This document shows, piece after piece, positions 1 to 8,789 of a stretch of 64,000 nt of DNA. The notes beneath the pieces were generated by a model. That model saw nothing but the letters and a program-made list of their open reading frames with translations. It ran no database searches and was not told the origin of the DNA. The translations under genes and the position numbers were made by a program. Source of the stretch: Acetobacteraceae bacterium (lineage in GTDB: Bacteria; Pseudomonadota; Alphaproteobacteria; Acetobacterales; Acetobacteraceae); the NCBI GenBank assembly GCA_947474705.1, contig CANJJS010000001.1:115721-179720 (forward strand), in the 5' to 3' direction. Position 1 is the first letter of the stretch. Every line of letters starts with the position of its first letter.

Positions 1-532
1 GTCGATCGAGTTCGAGGGGTTGGCGGCCGGCCTCAACACCCGCCCCATGACCGCGGCGGCGCTGGCCGGGTTGATGTCGCCACTGATGGCGGGGGTGAAC
101 ATGGTCAATGCCGGCATCGCCGCGCGCGACCATGGGATCGACGTGGCGGAAACCGTGCACGACCGTCCCAGCGAATATCAGACGCTGGTGCGGATCACGA
201 TCGGCGCGGGGGACATGGAGCGCTCGGTGGCGGGCACGCTGTTCGCGGGGTCTCGGCCGCGGATCGTGGAGATCAAGGGCATCAAGGTGGAGGCCGATTT
301 CGCGCCGCATATGTTGTATGTCACCAACCAGGACAAGCCGGGTTTCATCGGCCGGTTCGGCGCCACGCTGGCGGGCGCGGGGATCAACATCGCCACCTTC
401 CATCTGGGGCGCGCCGAACGGGAAGGGGATGCGATTTGCCTGGTCTCGGTGGACGAAACCGTGCCGGAAGACGTTCTGGCGATGGTGCGCACCTTGCCTC
501 TTGTGATGCAGGCGACGGCCTTGGCATTCTGA
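1..532 (+). CDS. serA: D-3-phosphoglycerate dehydrogenase, C-terminal part (5' end outside window)
   Basis: This is the end of a long-form 3-phosphoglycerate dehydrogenase, the first committed step of serine biosynthesis in the cytoplasm. The frame is open from base 2. The visible part begins in the substrate-recognising ASB segment (GLAAGLNTRPMTAAALAGL, then a run ending MVNAGIAARDHGI). It ends with a C-terminal ACT domain (YVTNQDKPGFIGRFGATLAG, then NIATFHLGR), which in this family usually binds serine for feedback control. The NAD-binding and catalytic core lies upstream of the window. The match of both regulatory segments makes the family call firm; whether the enzyme is serine-inhibited cannot be read from sequence. 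Confidence 0.93.
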   Translation, partial: SIEFEGLAAGLNTRPMTAAALAGLMSPLMAGVNMVNAGIAARDHGIDVAETVHDRPSEYQTLVRITIGAGDMERSVAGTLFAGSRPRIVEIKGIKVEADFAPHMLYVTNQDKPGFIGRFGATLAGAGINIATFHLGRAEREGDAICLVSVDETVPEDVLAMVRTLPLVMQATALAF

Positions 533-592
533 CGGCGCGAACGGACGGACGATCGGAGGGAGGGACACATCATCGGCTTTCGGCGATTCGCG

Positions 593-1180
593 ATGGCGTG
601 CCTGGCCCTGGGCTTGCTGACGCCCGGCATGGCCGCCAAGGCGGAAACCAAACGTTTGTTCGCGTTGCCGCCCTTGCAATGGGACCGGGAAATGGCGCGC
701 GACAAGCCCGCGCGGATCCATGGCCCGTCCGATCTCGGCAATCTGACGGGCGGCATCGTGTTCGGGATGCAACCACGGGACGTCAACCGCAGGCTTCCCA
801 ATCCTCTGCCCAAAATCGAGTGGAGCAGCCTGGGTTCGGCAGCGGAGTTTCCGGAAGACGTCCGGTTTTTCCTGGTGCGGCTGGACAGTTTGCGGGACCT
901 GGCCGCCGGGGTGGGTTCGTGTGTTGGCGCCACCAGCCATGTCGTCTTCTTGTTTCGTGCCGGCGGGTTGTTCCGCATGTCCTGGCGTCTGATACCGGAC
1001 GCCGCGTGCCCGTCGCCCAGGGCGTCGGCGGAAGATATTTTCGCGCGGTTTTTGGCGATCGATCAATCCGCCGCGTTGACCACCCATTACCGTCCGAACA
1101 AGGCCGAGGTCGTCGAGGTCACGGACCCGGCGGGCGGTTATCTGATCCCGATCCGTTGGCAAAACAGGCAGAGGCGATGA
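593..1180 (+). CDS. secreted hypothetical protein, first gene of an overlapping pair
   Basis: I do not recognise this 195-residue protein. It opens with a hydrophobic stretch (MACLALGLLTPGMAAKA) that reads as a signal peptide cut after AKA, so the product is probably periplasmic. The mature part has two cysteines and no motif I know. Start choice is uncertain. A strong purine-rich ribosome site (GGAGGGAGGG, 556-565) lies 27 bases before this ATG, too far for normal spacing. The frame stays open through codons for IIGFRRFA, which would supply a basic n-region, but no ATG, GTG or TTG is available there. Its stop overlaps the next start (ATGA), so the two are co-translated. Confidence 0.6.
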   Translation: MACLALGLLTPGMAAKAETKRLFALPPLQWDREMARDKPARIHGPSDLGNLTGGIVFGMQPRDVNRRLPNPLPKIEWSSLGSAAEFPEDVRFFLVRLDSLRDLAAGVGSCVGATSHVVFLFRAGGLFRMSWRLIPDAACPSPRASAEDIFARFLAIDQSAALTTHYRPNKAEVVEVTDPAGGYLIPIRWQNRQRR

Positions 1181-1761
1181 TCCGCCTGCTTCTTCGCCTG
1201 GCCATGGCGGCCGTGCTCCTCTGGACGTTGCCCGCGCGCGCCGTGATTCAGGGCTTCGAGGTCGAAGACGACGTCCCGCCGGTGATTGAGGACAGCACGT
1301 CCGCCGCGTCCTGCACCATCGCCTGGCTGGTGACCGACCTTTCGACACATGACACGCTGGTCGCGCGTATGCTGGTGCCTTCGGCGCCGAACGAGCGCCC
1401 GGTGGACAACCAGATGCCGTGCCCGAAGATGGTTGCCCCGCGCATAGCCGCCCGCGCGCTGGACGCCTGCGTCGTCCGGGCCGCCGAGCCCAGAACCTGT
1501 GTCTATGGCGATATGGCGCGGGATTTTCTGAAGCGTCCGACCGCCAATAACACGGCGGAAAATACGTCGCGCTGCGCGTCCGATCGCGCGTCCGACATCG
1601 GCATCGCCTGTGCGCGCGCCGATGGGGAGGCGCAGCTTTGCGCCGTGGCCTGCGGCAATTCCCCCGAGGCGGCGATCGCGGCCGCCGTCGGCCGTTGCGA
1701 GACCAAGCATCAGCTTGCCTGCGACCTTACCGGCTCGCAGCCCGTACTGGCGCCAAGATAA
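1177..1761 (+). CDS. secreted cysteine-rich hypothetical protein
   Basis: This 194-residue protein starts at the ATG that overlaps the stop of the preceding gene. A clear signal peptide (MIRLLLRLAMAAVLLWTLPARA) is followed by a mature domain with several spaced cysteines, which suggests disulphides in the periplasm. The C-terminal stretch AAIAAAVGRCETKHQLAC loosely resembles the small cysteine-containing repeat of DUF4189-type exported proteins, but I would not assign the family on that. It overlaps by 35 bases, tail to tail, with the minus-strand gene that follows. The tight coupling suggests the two secreted proteins act together. Confidence 0.6.
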   Translation: MIRLLLRLAMAAVLLWTLPARAVIQGFEVEDDVPPVIEDSTSAASCTIAWLVTDLSTHDTLVARMLVPSAPNERPVDNQMPCPKMVAPRIAARALDACVVRAAEPRTCVYGDMARDFLKRPTANNTAENTSRCASDRASDIGIACARADGEAQLCAVACGNSPEAAIAAAVGRCETKHQLACDLTGSQPVLAPR

Positions 1762-2686
1762 GGGCGAGTTCGGCCGCGATCAGCCGGGAGTGCGCGATCT
1801 GCGCGGGTTCCGCCAGATGATCCGGCGAGTCGAAGAAGGCCGAGCGCGGGTAGCGCGCGCGGTCGCCAGGATCGATGAAGCTGGCGCCATGCGATTCGAA
1901 GACATGCGCGATGGCGGCGCGGGTTTCGGCGGGTATTGGCGAATCGGCGAACCCCGCGGGCAGTCCGCCGACGACGGCGACCCCGTGCTCGCCTGCCCAG
2001 CGGAGGAACGCCGCGACCGTGGCCGTCCCCGCTCCGGACGCCACCCGGTCCGGGCTTTCATGCGCCGGCACCACAAGCGCCAGCCAGCCCGGGTTGGCTC
2101 CGGGCAGCGAGGGAAGGTGCCCCGCGCGGTCCCCCCAGGCGTTGCGCTCCCCGCCCATGGCCGCGCGCGGGTCGAGGAAGCCGCTCCAGACCAGCGAGGT
2201 CTCGATTCCGCTCATCGCCACGCCGCGCGGGCCGGAGGCGAAGGCGGCGCCCGCCCATCGCGCCGGTGCCAGGGTGGCGAGGGTCGCGCGATCGTGCCGG
2301 AACATGATCGCGCCATCCGGTCCCAGCGTCGAGGCCGGGCGGGAATATTGCGCCTCCTCCAGCGGCAAATAGACGGCGTCGCCTGGGCGTAGCAACGGGC
2401 GCCAGCGCGCGAACAGGTAGTCCAGCCCGATGCCGACCGCGATTCCCGCGTTGACGCAGGGGATGTCGAGGATGGGTTCGATGGTCTCGCAGCGATGCGA
2501 GTAGGGGCCGTTGGAACCGGCGATCAGGACCAGTTTGCGCCCCTGGATGGAGGCGCCGCGGGCGAGGCTGGACTCGATCTGATTTCGGAACAGACCCAGC
2601 GACAAAGGGCGGTCCAGCACGAAGCCGAACAACGTCCAATAGAGGAGCAGCGAGGCGAGGCACGGCAGAACAATCCGTCGCGCCAT
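1727..2686 (-). CDS. AlgX/AlgJ-like SGNH-type protein, partner of the adjacent MBOAT acyltransferase
   Basis: A 319-residue protein with one N-terminal membrane segment (residues about 4-25). The body reads LVLIAGSNGPYSHRCE, with GSN..YSHR placed like the nucleophile block of SGNH/AlgX-type domains, and ends with FFDSPDHLAE, where D..H sits like the catalytic pair. It lies 3 bases downstream of the AlgI-like membrane acyltransferase on the same strand. That is the arrangement seen in alginate-type and related polysaccharide O-acetylation systems, where the membrane protein moves acetyl across the membrane and the periplasmic SGNH protein transfers it. Function is inferred mainly from context; the acceptor polymer is unknown. 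Confidence 0.6.
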   Translation of the reverse strand: MARRIVLPCLASLLLYWTLFGFVLDRPLSLGLFRNQIESSLARGASIQGRKLVLIAGSNGPYSHRCETIEPILDIPCVNAGIAVGIGLDYLFARWRPLLRPGDAVYLPLEEAQYSRPASTLGPDGAIMFRHDRATLATLAPARWAGAAFASGPRGVAMSGIETSLVWSGFLDPRAAMGGERNAWGDRAGHLPSLPGANPGWLALVVPAHESPDRVASGAGTATVAAFLRWAGEHGVAVVGGLPAGFADSPIPAETRAAIAHVFESHGASFIDPGDRARYPRSAFFDSPDHLAEPAQIAHSRLIAAELALILAPVRAASR

Positions 2687-2689
2687 GTC

Positions 2690-4165
2690 TCAGAACCGGA
2701 AATACAGGAACGGCGCGACCCTGGGCGCGAAGAACAGCGCCTGTGCCGCGAAGGCGAAGCTGGCGGTCAGGGTCCAGGCGCGCGCGCGCTCCGACATCGC
2801 CAGAGTGTTGGGGAGGGCAAGCGCCACGAGCCAGCCAAAGGCGAGGCAGGCGGAGACTTCCGGGAAGCTGAGCGTGCGGGCATCGCCCAGAAAGGGCAGC
2901 ACCGGGACCGGCGTCGCGATCCAGGCCAAGGGCGGGAGGAATCCCACGATCATCGTAGGGAGCGCGATGCCGTTGACGCCGGCCATGGCCTGGAACATGG
3001 ACCAGGCGGCCGGGAGGCCGGGCGCGCGAAAGGGAACCCAGGCGAGGACGACGGCGGTCAGGGTCAGGGCATGCGCGATTCCGCCGGGCAGGCGGCGTCC
3101 GCTCCGGCGGAACATCGCGTGCGCCGCGAGGAAGAGTCCGTGAATCCCGCCCCACAAGACGAATTGCCAGGCCGCGCCGTGCCACAACCCGCATAACAGC
3201 ATCGTGACCAGGAGATTTCTGGTTGCTCGGCCCGCGCCGCCGCGGCTGCCTCCCAGCGGGATATAGACGTAATCGCGCAGCAGCAGGCCGAGCGTGATGT
3301 GCCAGCGGCGCCAGAAGGCCGCGATGTCGCGGGCCTGGTAGGGGCTGTCGAAGTTCGCGGGGAATCGGATGTTCATGGTCCGGGCGAGGCCGGTGGCCAT
3401 GTCCGAATATCCCGAGAAATCGAAGTAAATCTGTAGCGCGTAGGCGAGGGTGGCGTACCAGGCCTCGAAGAACGTCAGCGTTTCGCCGCGCGCGGCGGCG
3501 TCGAAGCCGGTGTCGGCGAAGCCGCCGAACATATCGGCGAGGACGAGTTTTTTGCCCAGGCCGAGAAGAAAGATCGCGAGGCCGGTGGAGAGGTTTTCCG
3601 CGTTGGGTTTTTCGAATCCGGGCGCGCGCAGTTGCGGAAGTATGTCGTTGGGCCGGACCAGGGGGCCCGCGATCAGATGCGGGAAGAAGGTGACGTAGGC
3701 CATCGTTTGAAGCAGCGAGATTTCTCGATCTGGCGCGCGCCAGGCGTCCACCAGGGCGACGATCTGTTGGAATGTGAAAAAGCTGATCGCTAAAGGTAGC
3801 GCGATCCCGAGAGGGGACGTGTCTGGCGCGACGGTGGCCAGCAGGAAATCGGCGTATTTGAACCAGGCGAGCACGGCGAGGTTGAGCGCGATCCCGCCGA
3901 TGAGGGTCCATCGCGCGCGGACGGGATCCAGCCGGCGGATGGTCTGGGCGATCGCGTGGTTGGCGAGGATGGAACCGGTCAACAACGGAAGAAAGCGCGG
4001 ATCCCACCATCCGTAAAAGAAAAGACTCGCGGCGATGAGCCAGCGCATGGCCCAGACAGGGCCGAGGAAGCGGCCGACGAGGAAAAACCCGGCGAGTGCC
4101 GCGGGCAGGAAGGCCAGGATGAAGATTTGCGAATGGAACAGCATGGCAGCGGCGGAGTTTGCCAT
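2690..4165 (-). CDS. MBOAT family membrane O-acyltransferase (AlgI-like)
   Basis: A 491-residue polytopic inner-membrane protein of the MBOAT family. It starts with the typical FHSQIFILAFLPAALAGF and carries the family signature WRRWHITLGLLLRDYVYIP and the conserved histidine block LLCGLWHGAAWQFVLWG. AlgI-type members shuttle acetyl groups from cytoplasmic acetyl-CoA to periplasmic acceptors. The start may be the ATG at 4144 (MLFHSQ), which aligns better with other family members; neither ATG has a strong ribosome site. It is followed at once by the SGNH-type partner gene, so the two form a minimal acetylation unit. No polysaccharide synthase is next to them. Confidence 0.88.
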   Translation of the reverse strand: MANSAAAMLFHSQIFILAFLPAALAGFFLVGRFLGPVWAMRWLIAASLFFYGWWDPRFLPLLTGSILANHAIAQTIRRLDPVRARWTLIGGIALNLAVLAWFKYADFLLATVAPDTSPLGIALPLAISFFTFQQIVALVDAWRAPDREISLLQTMAYVTFFPHLIAGPLVRPNDILPQLRAPGFEKPNAENLSTGLAIFLLGLGKKLVLADMFGGFADTGFDAAARGETLTFFEAWYATLAYALQIYFDFSGYSDMATGLARTMNIRFPANFDSPYQARDIAAFWRRWHITLGLLLRDYVYIPLGGSRGGAGRATRNLLVTMLLCGLWHGAAWQFVLWGGIHGLFLAAHAMFRRSGRRLPGGIAHALTLTAVVLAWVPFRAPGLPAAWSMFQAMAGVNGIALPTMIVGFLPPLAWIATPVPVLPFLGDARTLSFPEVSACLAFGWLVALALPNTLAMSERARAWTLTASFAFAAQALFFAPRVAPFLYFRF

Positions 4166-4289
4166 GGGGAGATGAAGGAGGGGTTAAGGTGGCCACGCGT
4201 TTAGGGGGGTATTGCGAAAAATGTTCCCGGCGAATGGAGTGGGCCGCGGACCCCGCGCCTGGACTGCCCGTCGCATGCTCCCGGAACAG

Positions 4290-4324
4290 AAAACGCCCGG
4301 TGGCCATGGGTCACCGGGCGTTTT
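4290..4324. terminator. hairpin with A/T flanks downstream of the EF-G gene
   Basis: A 13-bp perfect inverted repeat (4290-4302 with 4312-4324, 9-base loop) begins AAAACGCCCGG and ends CCGGGCGTTTT. Read on the minus strand it gives a GC stem followed by a run of T, 26 bases after the EF-G stop. It should end that transcript and could also work on the plus strand. Confidence 0.8.
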
Positions 4325-4349
4325 GTTACCGTCGATCTTCGAAGAGCGA

Positions 4350-6437
4350 TCAGGCGCTCTTTTTCATGATCTCGTCGGCGACGTTACGCGGCACCGGATC
4401 GTAGTGATGGAACTGCATGGTGAAGGACGCGCGGCCCTTCGTCATGGAGCGTAGGTGAGAGATGTAGCCGAACATTTCCTTCAGCGGCACCTGCGCGCGC
4501 ACCAGGATGGTCGAGCCGGAGCTTTCCTGGTTCTGGATCATCCCGCGGCGGCGGTTGAGATCGCCCACGACGTCGCCGACGTGATCCTGCGGCGTGGTGA
4601 CTTCGACGTCCATGATCGGTTCCAGAATGATCGGGCTGGCCTTCTTCATGCCCTCGCGGAAGCAGGCCTTGGCGGCGATTTCGAACGCCAGCGCGCTCGA
4701 GTCGACGTCATGGTACTTGCCGTCCACCAGGGTGTATTTGAAGTCCACCGTCGGGAAGCCCGCGAGTACGCCCGTGTCGGCCTGCACCTTGATGCCCTTT
4801 TCGACGGCCGGGATGTATTCCTTCGGCACGGAGCCGCCGACGACCTTGTTCTCGAACAGGACGCCCTGGTTCCGCTCCTGCGGCTCGAAGATGATTTTGA
4901 CTTCGGCGTACTGGCCCGAACCGCCGGACTGTTTCTTGTGGGTGTAGGTTTCGGTCCACGGCTTGGAAATCGTCTCGCGATAGGCCACCTGCGGGGCGCC
5001 GATCGCGCAGTCGACGCCGTATTCGCGGCGCAGACGGTCGATGATGATTTCCAGATGCAGCTCGCCCATGCCGGACAGGATGGTCTGGCCGGTTTCTTGG
5101 TCGGTGCGCAGGCGCAGGCTGGGGTCTTCGCCCGCCAGTTTTTGCAGGCCCAGGGTCATTTTTTCGACGGCTTCCTTGGTGCGCGGCTCGACGGAGATGT
5201 CGATGACGGGCACCGGGAACGCCATGCGCTCCAGGATCACGGGGTCGTCGGCGGAGGCCAGGGTGTCGCCGGTGCCGGTGTCCTTCAGGCCAACGAAGGC
5301 CGCGATGTCGCCGGCGCCGACTTCCTTGATTTCCGCGCGCTTGTCGGCGTGCATCTGGAACATGCGGCCGATCCGCTCGCGATGATCCTTCGTGGTGTTC
5401 ATCACGGTGTCGCCGGTCTTCAGCGTCCCCGCGTAAACGCGGACGAAGGTCAGCGTGCCGTATTTGTCGTTGATGATCTTGAAGGCGAGGCCGGCGAAGG
5501 GCGCCTTCGGATTGGCCGGGATGCGGCGGCGATTCGGGTGCTCGCTCTCATCCACGCCTTCGTCCAGAGCCACGGCGATGCCGGGAACGTCGACCGGGCT
5601 CGGCAGGTAATCGATGACGCCATCCAGCAGCGGCTGCACGCCCTTGTTCTTGAACGCCGTGCCGCACAGCACCGGACGGAACGTGCCGTCGATCGTGCCG
5701 CGCTTGATGCAGCGCTTCAGGGTCTCGACGGAGACGTCGCCCTTGTCGAAATATTCTTCCATCGCCTTTTCGTCGACGGACAGCGCGGTATCCAGCAGTT
5801 CCTGGCGATACGCGGCGGCCTTCTCAACCAGGTCGGCGGGAATCGGCTCGTCGTGGAACTTCGCGCCCAGTTCGCCGCCTTCCCAGATGATCGCCTTCAT
5901 CTCGACGAGATCGACGACGCCAAGGAACTTGTCTTCCTCGCCGATCGGGAGCTGCAGCGGCAGCGCGACGATGTCGAGCTTCTCCTTCAACGTGTCGAAG
6001 GCGCGGTAGAAGTCGGCGCCGGTGCGGTCGAGCTTGTTGATGAAGATGATCCGCGGAACATTGTACCGGTCGGCGAGACGCCAGTTGGTCTCGGACTGCG
6101 GCTGCACGCCGGCCACGCCTTCGATGATGAACACGGCGCCGTCGAGCACGCGGAGCGAACGGTTCACCTCGATGTTGAAATCGATGTGGCCGGGCGTGTC
6201 GATGATGTTGATGCGCGTGTCTTTCCAGTTACACGTCACCGCGGCGGAGGTGATGGTGATGCCGCGCTCGCGCTCCTGGTCCATGTAATCGGTCGTGGTA
6301 TTGCCGTCGTGAACCTCGCCAATCTTATGGGATTCACCGGTGTAGTAGAGAATCCGCTCGGTCGTCGTGGTCTTGCCCGCGTCGATATGCGCGGTGATGC
6401 CGATGTTGCGGATTCGGTCGAGCGGCGTATCTGTCAC
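4350..6437 (-). CDS. fusA: translation elongation factor G, probable second paralogue
   Basis: A full-length (695 aa) EF-G, the GTPase that drives translocation and ribosome recycling. The GTP-binding motifs are [12 protein letters not shown] (P-loop), RERGITI (switch I), DTPGH and NKLD. Domains II-V follow, with the domain IV block GSGQYAEVK and C-terminal RRGMIQNQ. It starts at a GTG (6435-6437) with a GGAGG site at 6444-6448. Canonical EF-G genes lie in an rpsL-rpsG-fusA-tuf operon. This one stands alone and has NKLD where most EF-Gs have NKMD, and [11 protein letters not shown] where most have HVDFTIEVERS. I therefore think it is a second, divergent EF-G, but the str operon cannot be seen here. 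Confidence 0.9.
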   Translation of the reverse strand: MTDTPLDRIRNIGITAHIDAGKTTTTERILYYTGESHKIGEVHDGNTTTDYMDQERERGITITSAAVTCNWKDTRINIIDTPGHIDFNIEVNRSLRVLDGAVFIIEGVAGVQPQSETNWRLADRYNVPRIIFINKLDRTGADFYRAFDTLKEKLDIVALPLQLPIGEEDKFLGVVDLVEMKAIIWEGGELGAKFHDEPIPADLVEKAAAYRQELLDTALSVDEKAMEEYFDKGDVSVETLKRCIKRGTIDGTFRPVLCGTAFKNKGVQPLLDGVIDYLPSPVDVPGIAVALDEGVDESEHPNRRRIPANPKAPFAGLAFKIINDKYGTLTFVRVYAGTLKTGDTVMNTTKDHRERIGRMFQMHADKRAEIKEVGAGDIAAFVGLKDTGTGDTLASADDPVILERMAFPVPVIDISVEPRTKEAVEKMTLGLQKLAGEDPSLRLRTDQETGQTILSGMGELHLEIIIDRLRREYGVDCAIGAPQVAYRETISKPWTETYTHKKQSGGSGQYAEVKIIFEPQERNQGVLFENKVVGGSVPKEYIPAVEKGIKVQADTGVLAGFPTVDFKYTLVDGKYHDVDSSALAFEIAAKACFREGMKKASPIILEPIMDVEVTTPQDHVGDVVGDLNRRRGMIQNQESSGSTILVRAQVPLKEMFGYISHLRSMTKGRASFTMQFHHYDPVPRNVADEIMKKSA

Positions 6438-6456
6438 TGGTAGCCTCCATACGGAA

Positions 6457-6522
6457 ACGGGCGCGTCTTGCGGTCATTCCCCCGCGCGCCCGTATCGATC
6501 TCAGTGGCCCAGAGATGGGCCA
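6457..6522 (-). promoter_or_regulatory. structured 5' leader of the EF-G gene
   Basis: Two perfect stems lie just upstream of the EF-G start. One is 9 bp (6457-6465 with 6485-6493) and ends 8 bases before the GGAGG ribosome site. The other is 7 bp with a 4-base loop (6505-6511 with 6516-6522). If transcribed they would fold beside the ribosome site; whether they regulate is unknown. The rest of the 6438-6695 gap shows nothing coding. Confidence 0.4.
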
Positions 6523-6653
6523 ACCCATTGCGGCGTCAAATGCGCCCGCGCGCCGGGTTTTGCAAGTGCGAAAACCGCGGGGATCGCCGATGTTCCGGCG
6601 CCGACTCCGTCCGGCCGGCACGGGGACGAGTGCCGCTTGCTGGTTCGCGGGTT

Positions 6654-6682
6654 CGGCCGGTTGTCCCGGGGACGACCGGCCG
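6654..6682. terminator. very stable hairpin after the glycine-zipper lipoprotein gene
   Basis: A 14-bp stem with one T-G mismatch (6654-6667 with 6669-6682) made almost wholly of G and C. It lies 13 bases downstream of the minus-strand lipoprotein stop. There is no T-run, so it may stop or stabilise the transcript rather than act as a classical intrinsic terminator. Confidence 0.4.
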
Positions 6683-6695
6683 GGTATTGCCCGTT

Positions 6696-6938
6696 TTAGT
6701 AACCGCCCTGATAGCGCGGTGTCGTCGCGGCGCCACCGACGGCCCCAACGGCGCCCCCGATCAAGGCGCCCGTCGCCGCGCCGCGTCCGCCACCCGCGAT
6801 CGCGCCCAGCGCCGCGCCGGCGCCCGCGCCAACCGCCGCGCCGCCCAATGCGCGCTGCGTGGGGTCATATGGATTGCATGCCGCGAGGCTGAGCAGCGCG
6901 CCGAGCCCCAAAGCGGCCAGCGATGTCGAACGTTTCAT
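6696..6938 (-). CDS. small glycine-zipper lipoprotein
   Basis: An 80-residue protein with a lipoprotein signal peptide ending in the lipobox LSLAAC (Cys20), followed by a glycine-zipper region rich in GAxxGAxxG (residues about 30-72). Such short proteins (YMGG/Gly-zipper type, like SlyB/OmpA-anchoring lipoproteins) sit in the outer membrane and are often stress related. I chose the ATG at 6936-6938, which gives a proper lipoprotein signal and has a GGGA ribosome site; longer readings start inside non-coding sequence. No operon partner is visible. Confidence 0.8.
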   Translation of the reverse strand: MKRSTSLAALGLGALLSLAACNPYDPTQRALGGAAVGAGAGAALGAIAGGGRGAATGALIGGAVGAVGGAATTPRYQGGY

Positions 6939-7159
6939 GTGTTCCCTTTCTCGATCCGGTGGACCGCCCGAAGTTTGCGCGGTTTTTCCGGCCAAACGCA
7001 ACCGGAAAGCGGGCGCCGCTTCAGGCGCCGGACGCGGGATGCGGGCCGGGCCATGAAAGATGCGCGGCACTCGCGGTCCTCAGACCGCCGCGATCGAAAT
7101 CCATTCGGCGTAACGATCGCCGGTCAACCCGGAAGCGCGAACGCGGGCGAGGTTCCCGC

Positions 7160-7561
7160 TTACTGCCCGTCCCGCCGCTCCAGCCCAGGCACATCGGCCG
7201 TCCAGGGCAATTCCGAGCGGCACCAAATCTGTTGCTTCGCGCGAAACGAGGCCCGTTGCGCGATGGTTCCAACGCGGAGCGTGTAAGTCGTGGAATTTTC
7301 CGGTTGCGTCGAATAAAGCCCCGTCCCGCAATCCGCGCAAAACGCCTGGGCGCGAAGTGTCCCGCTATCGGCCGTTTTGATATAAAGCTTCGGCGTTCCC
7401 CGTAACAACCGGAAGGTTCCTTCCGTTGCCATGATATTGGCCCGGAACAACGATCCGCTCATGGTCTGGCAGTCCGTGCAGTGGCACACGCGCGCTGTGC
7501 CGGGATCGGCCTCGGCCTCGAACGCGATCTTCCCGCAATGGCAGGCGCCGTCGATCCGCAT
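7160..7561 (-). CDS. GFA-family (CENP-V/Mss4-like) zinc-binding protein
   Basis: A 133-residue protein of the glutathione-dependent formaldehyde-activating enzyme fold. The zinc ligands are visible as ACHCGKI near the N-terminus, CHCTDCQ about 25 residues later and FCADCG about 50 further on. In this family two zinc ions are held by these cysteines. Most members have no proven substrate, so the formaldehyde role should not be assumed. The start at 7561 (MRIDGACHCG) puts the first zinc motif at the usual distance from the N-terminus. It lies downstream of the amidohydrolase gene, beyond a terminator, so it is probably transcribed separately. Confidence 0.85.
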   Translation of the reverse strand: MRIDGACHCGKIAFEAEADPGTARVCHCTDCQTMSGSLFRANIMATEGTFRLLRGTPKLYIKTADSGTLRAQAFCADCGTGLYSTQPENSTTYTLRVGTIAQRASFRAKQQIWCRSELPWTADVPGLERRDGQ

Positions 7562-7568
7562 CGAACCT

Positions 7569-7607
7569 CCCCCAAAATAAAAATGGCGGGGCCGGAGCCC
7601 CGCCATT
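7569..7607 (-). terminator. intrinsic terminator of the amidohydrolase gene
   Basis: An 11-bp perfect stem (7582-7592 with 7597-7607, loop of four) of GGCGGGGC type. On the minus strand it is followed by a T-rich tract (TTTTTATTTT). It begins 13 bases after the amidohydrolase stop. Confidence 0.85.
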
Positions 7608-7619
7608 CCGCCGTTTCGC

Positions 7620-8789
7620 TCAGTTCGTCAGATTGTAGAATTTCGCCGCGTTGTCGCAGGTGATCTTCTTGATGTCCTCGGCCGAGAGGCCCACGAACTG
7701 CTCGTCGATGTACTTGGTGGATTCCGGCCAGATCCCGTCGGTGTGCGGGTAGTCGGACCCCCACATCAGCGTGTCCACCGTCATCAGGTTGTTCGTGCCG
7801 ATCAGCTTCGGCCCGATGACGTCGTACTGGAACGTCGCCTTGCACTGGCGCTGCCAGTACTCGGAGGGCTTCAGCTTCATCAGGTCGCGGAACCGGTCCT
7901 CGAACTCGAAGTCCATCCGGTCGAGCGCGTAGGGAATCCAGCCGATGCCGCTCTCGCCGAAGGAGACCTTCAGGTTCGGAAACCGCTCGAACACGCCCGC
8001 GCCCATCATGGCCGCGAGGATGTGGATCAGACCCATCTGGAAGGCGGAGACGCCGGTGAACATCGCGGCGCGGCGCACCTGGACGTTCATCTGCTCGCGC
8101 GCCTGCGGCGCTGTCGTCGGGAAGGTATGGAAATGCAGCGGCAGTTGCACGTCGTTGACGGCTTTCCACAGCGGATCCCAGATCGGGTCCCACATCGGCT
8201 GCATATCCCAAGAGCAGGAGACTTCCACGCCCTTCAGGCCGAGTTTGGCGCAGCGATAGACTTCCGCCGCGGCCAGTTCCGGGTCGCCATAGGGAATGCA
8301 GCCCAGACCGATCATGCGATCGGGGTAGGGTTTAATGAAATCCACGAGCCAGTCGTTGTATATTTCCAGCATGTGGTTGGCCGCTTCGACGTCCTGCATC
8401 TTGGACGCGCCGCCCAGAATGCCGAAGATGACCTCGGCATCGACGCCGTCGCGTTCCATTTCCTTGACGCGCAGATGCGGGTCGGAGGGGCGCTGAATGG
8501 CGTTACGAGCCTCAGGCCGGCCAATCTTGCCATCTTCGAACATGCCCGTCGTGGCCATGATGTCGACGCGCTTGTTCTGGCCCGGCACCAGCTTCGCGCC
8601 GCCGGGGCCGACGCCATTCAAAAGACCGAAATTCGCGCCGGACTTGGTGGCCCAGAAGGGGCCGTCGGGGCCGTCCTCGACATACGGCATGCGGTCGCGT
8701 AGTTCCCGCTTGGAATTTTCAGTGAACACGGTGGGCGGCATCCACGGCATGTCGAGATGGCAATCCGCCGATATGCGGTTGTATTTCAT
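7620..8789 (-). CDS. amidohydrolase family protein (PF04909 type)
   Basis: A 389-residue metal-dependent hydrolase/decarboxylase of the amidohydrolase-2 (ACMSD-like) group. The N-terminal metal motif is ADCHLD, a histidine block LHFHTFP comes mid-protein, and the C-terminal metal aspartate is in LMWGSDYPHTDGIWP. Family members act on small aromatic or acyl substrates; nothing here fixes the substrate. It has no signal peptide, so it is cytoplasmic. It is a single gene ending in an intrinsic terminator. It is only distantly like the exported amidohydrolases at 45.5-47.7 kb, which share the GSDYP motif. Confidence 0.88.
   Translation of the reverse strand: MKYNRISADCHLDMPWMPPTVFTENSKRELRDRMPYVEDGPDGPFWATKSGANFGLLNGVGPGGAKLVPGQNKRVDIMATTGMFEDGKIGRPEARNAIQRPSDPHLRVKEMERDGVDAEVIFGILGGASKMQDVEAANHMLEIYNDWLVDFIKPYPDRMIGLGCIPYGDPELAAAEVYRCAKLGLKGVEVSCSWDMQPMWDPIWDPLWKAVNDVQLPLHFHTFPTTAPQAREQMNVQVRRAAMFTGVSAFQMGLIHILAAMMGAGVFERFPNLKVSFGESGIGWIPYALDRMDFEFEDRFRDLMKLKPSEYWQRQCKATFQYDVIGPKLIGTNNLMTVDTLMWGSDYPHTDGIWPESTKYIDEQFVGLSAEDIKKITCDNAAKFYNLTN

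Noticed and set aside
2058..4307. Minus-strand open frame of 749 aa overlapping the MBOAT and AlgX-like genes in another frame
   Set aside because: Arg/Pro-rich and frame-shifted from the two recognisable proteins; a chance frame.
4455..6443. Plus-strand 662-aa frame opposite EF-G
   Set aside because: Antisense of a conserved gene, with typical shadow composition.
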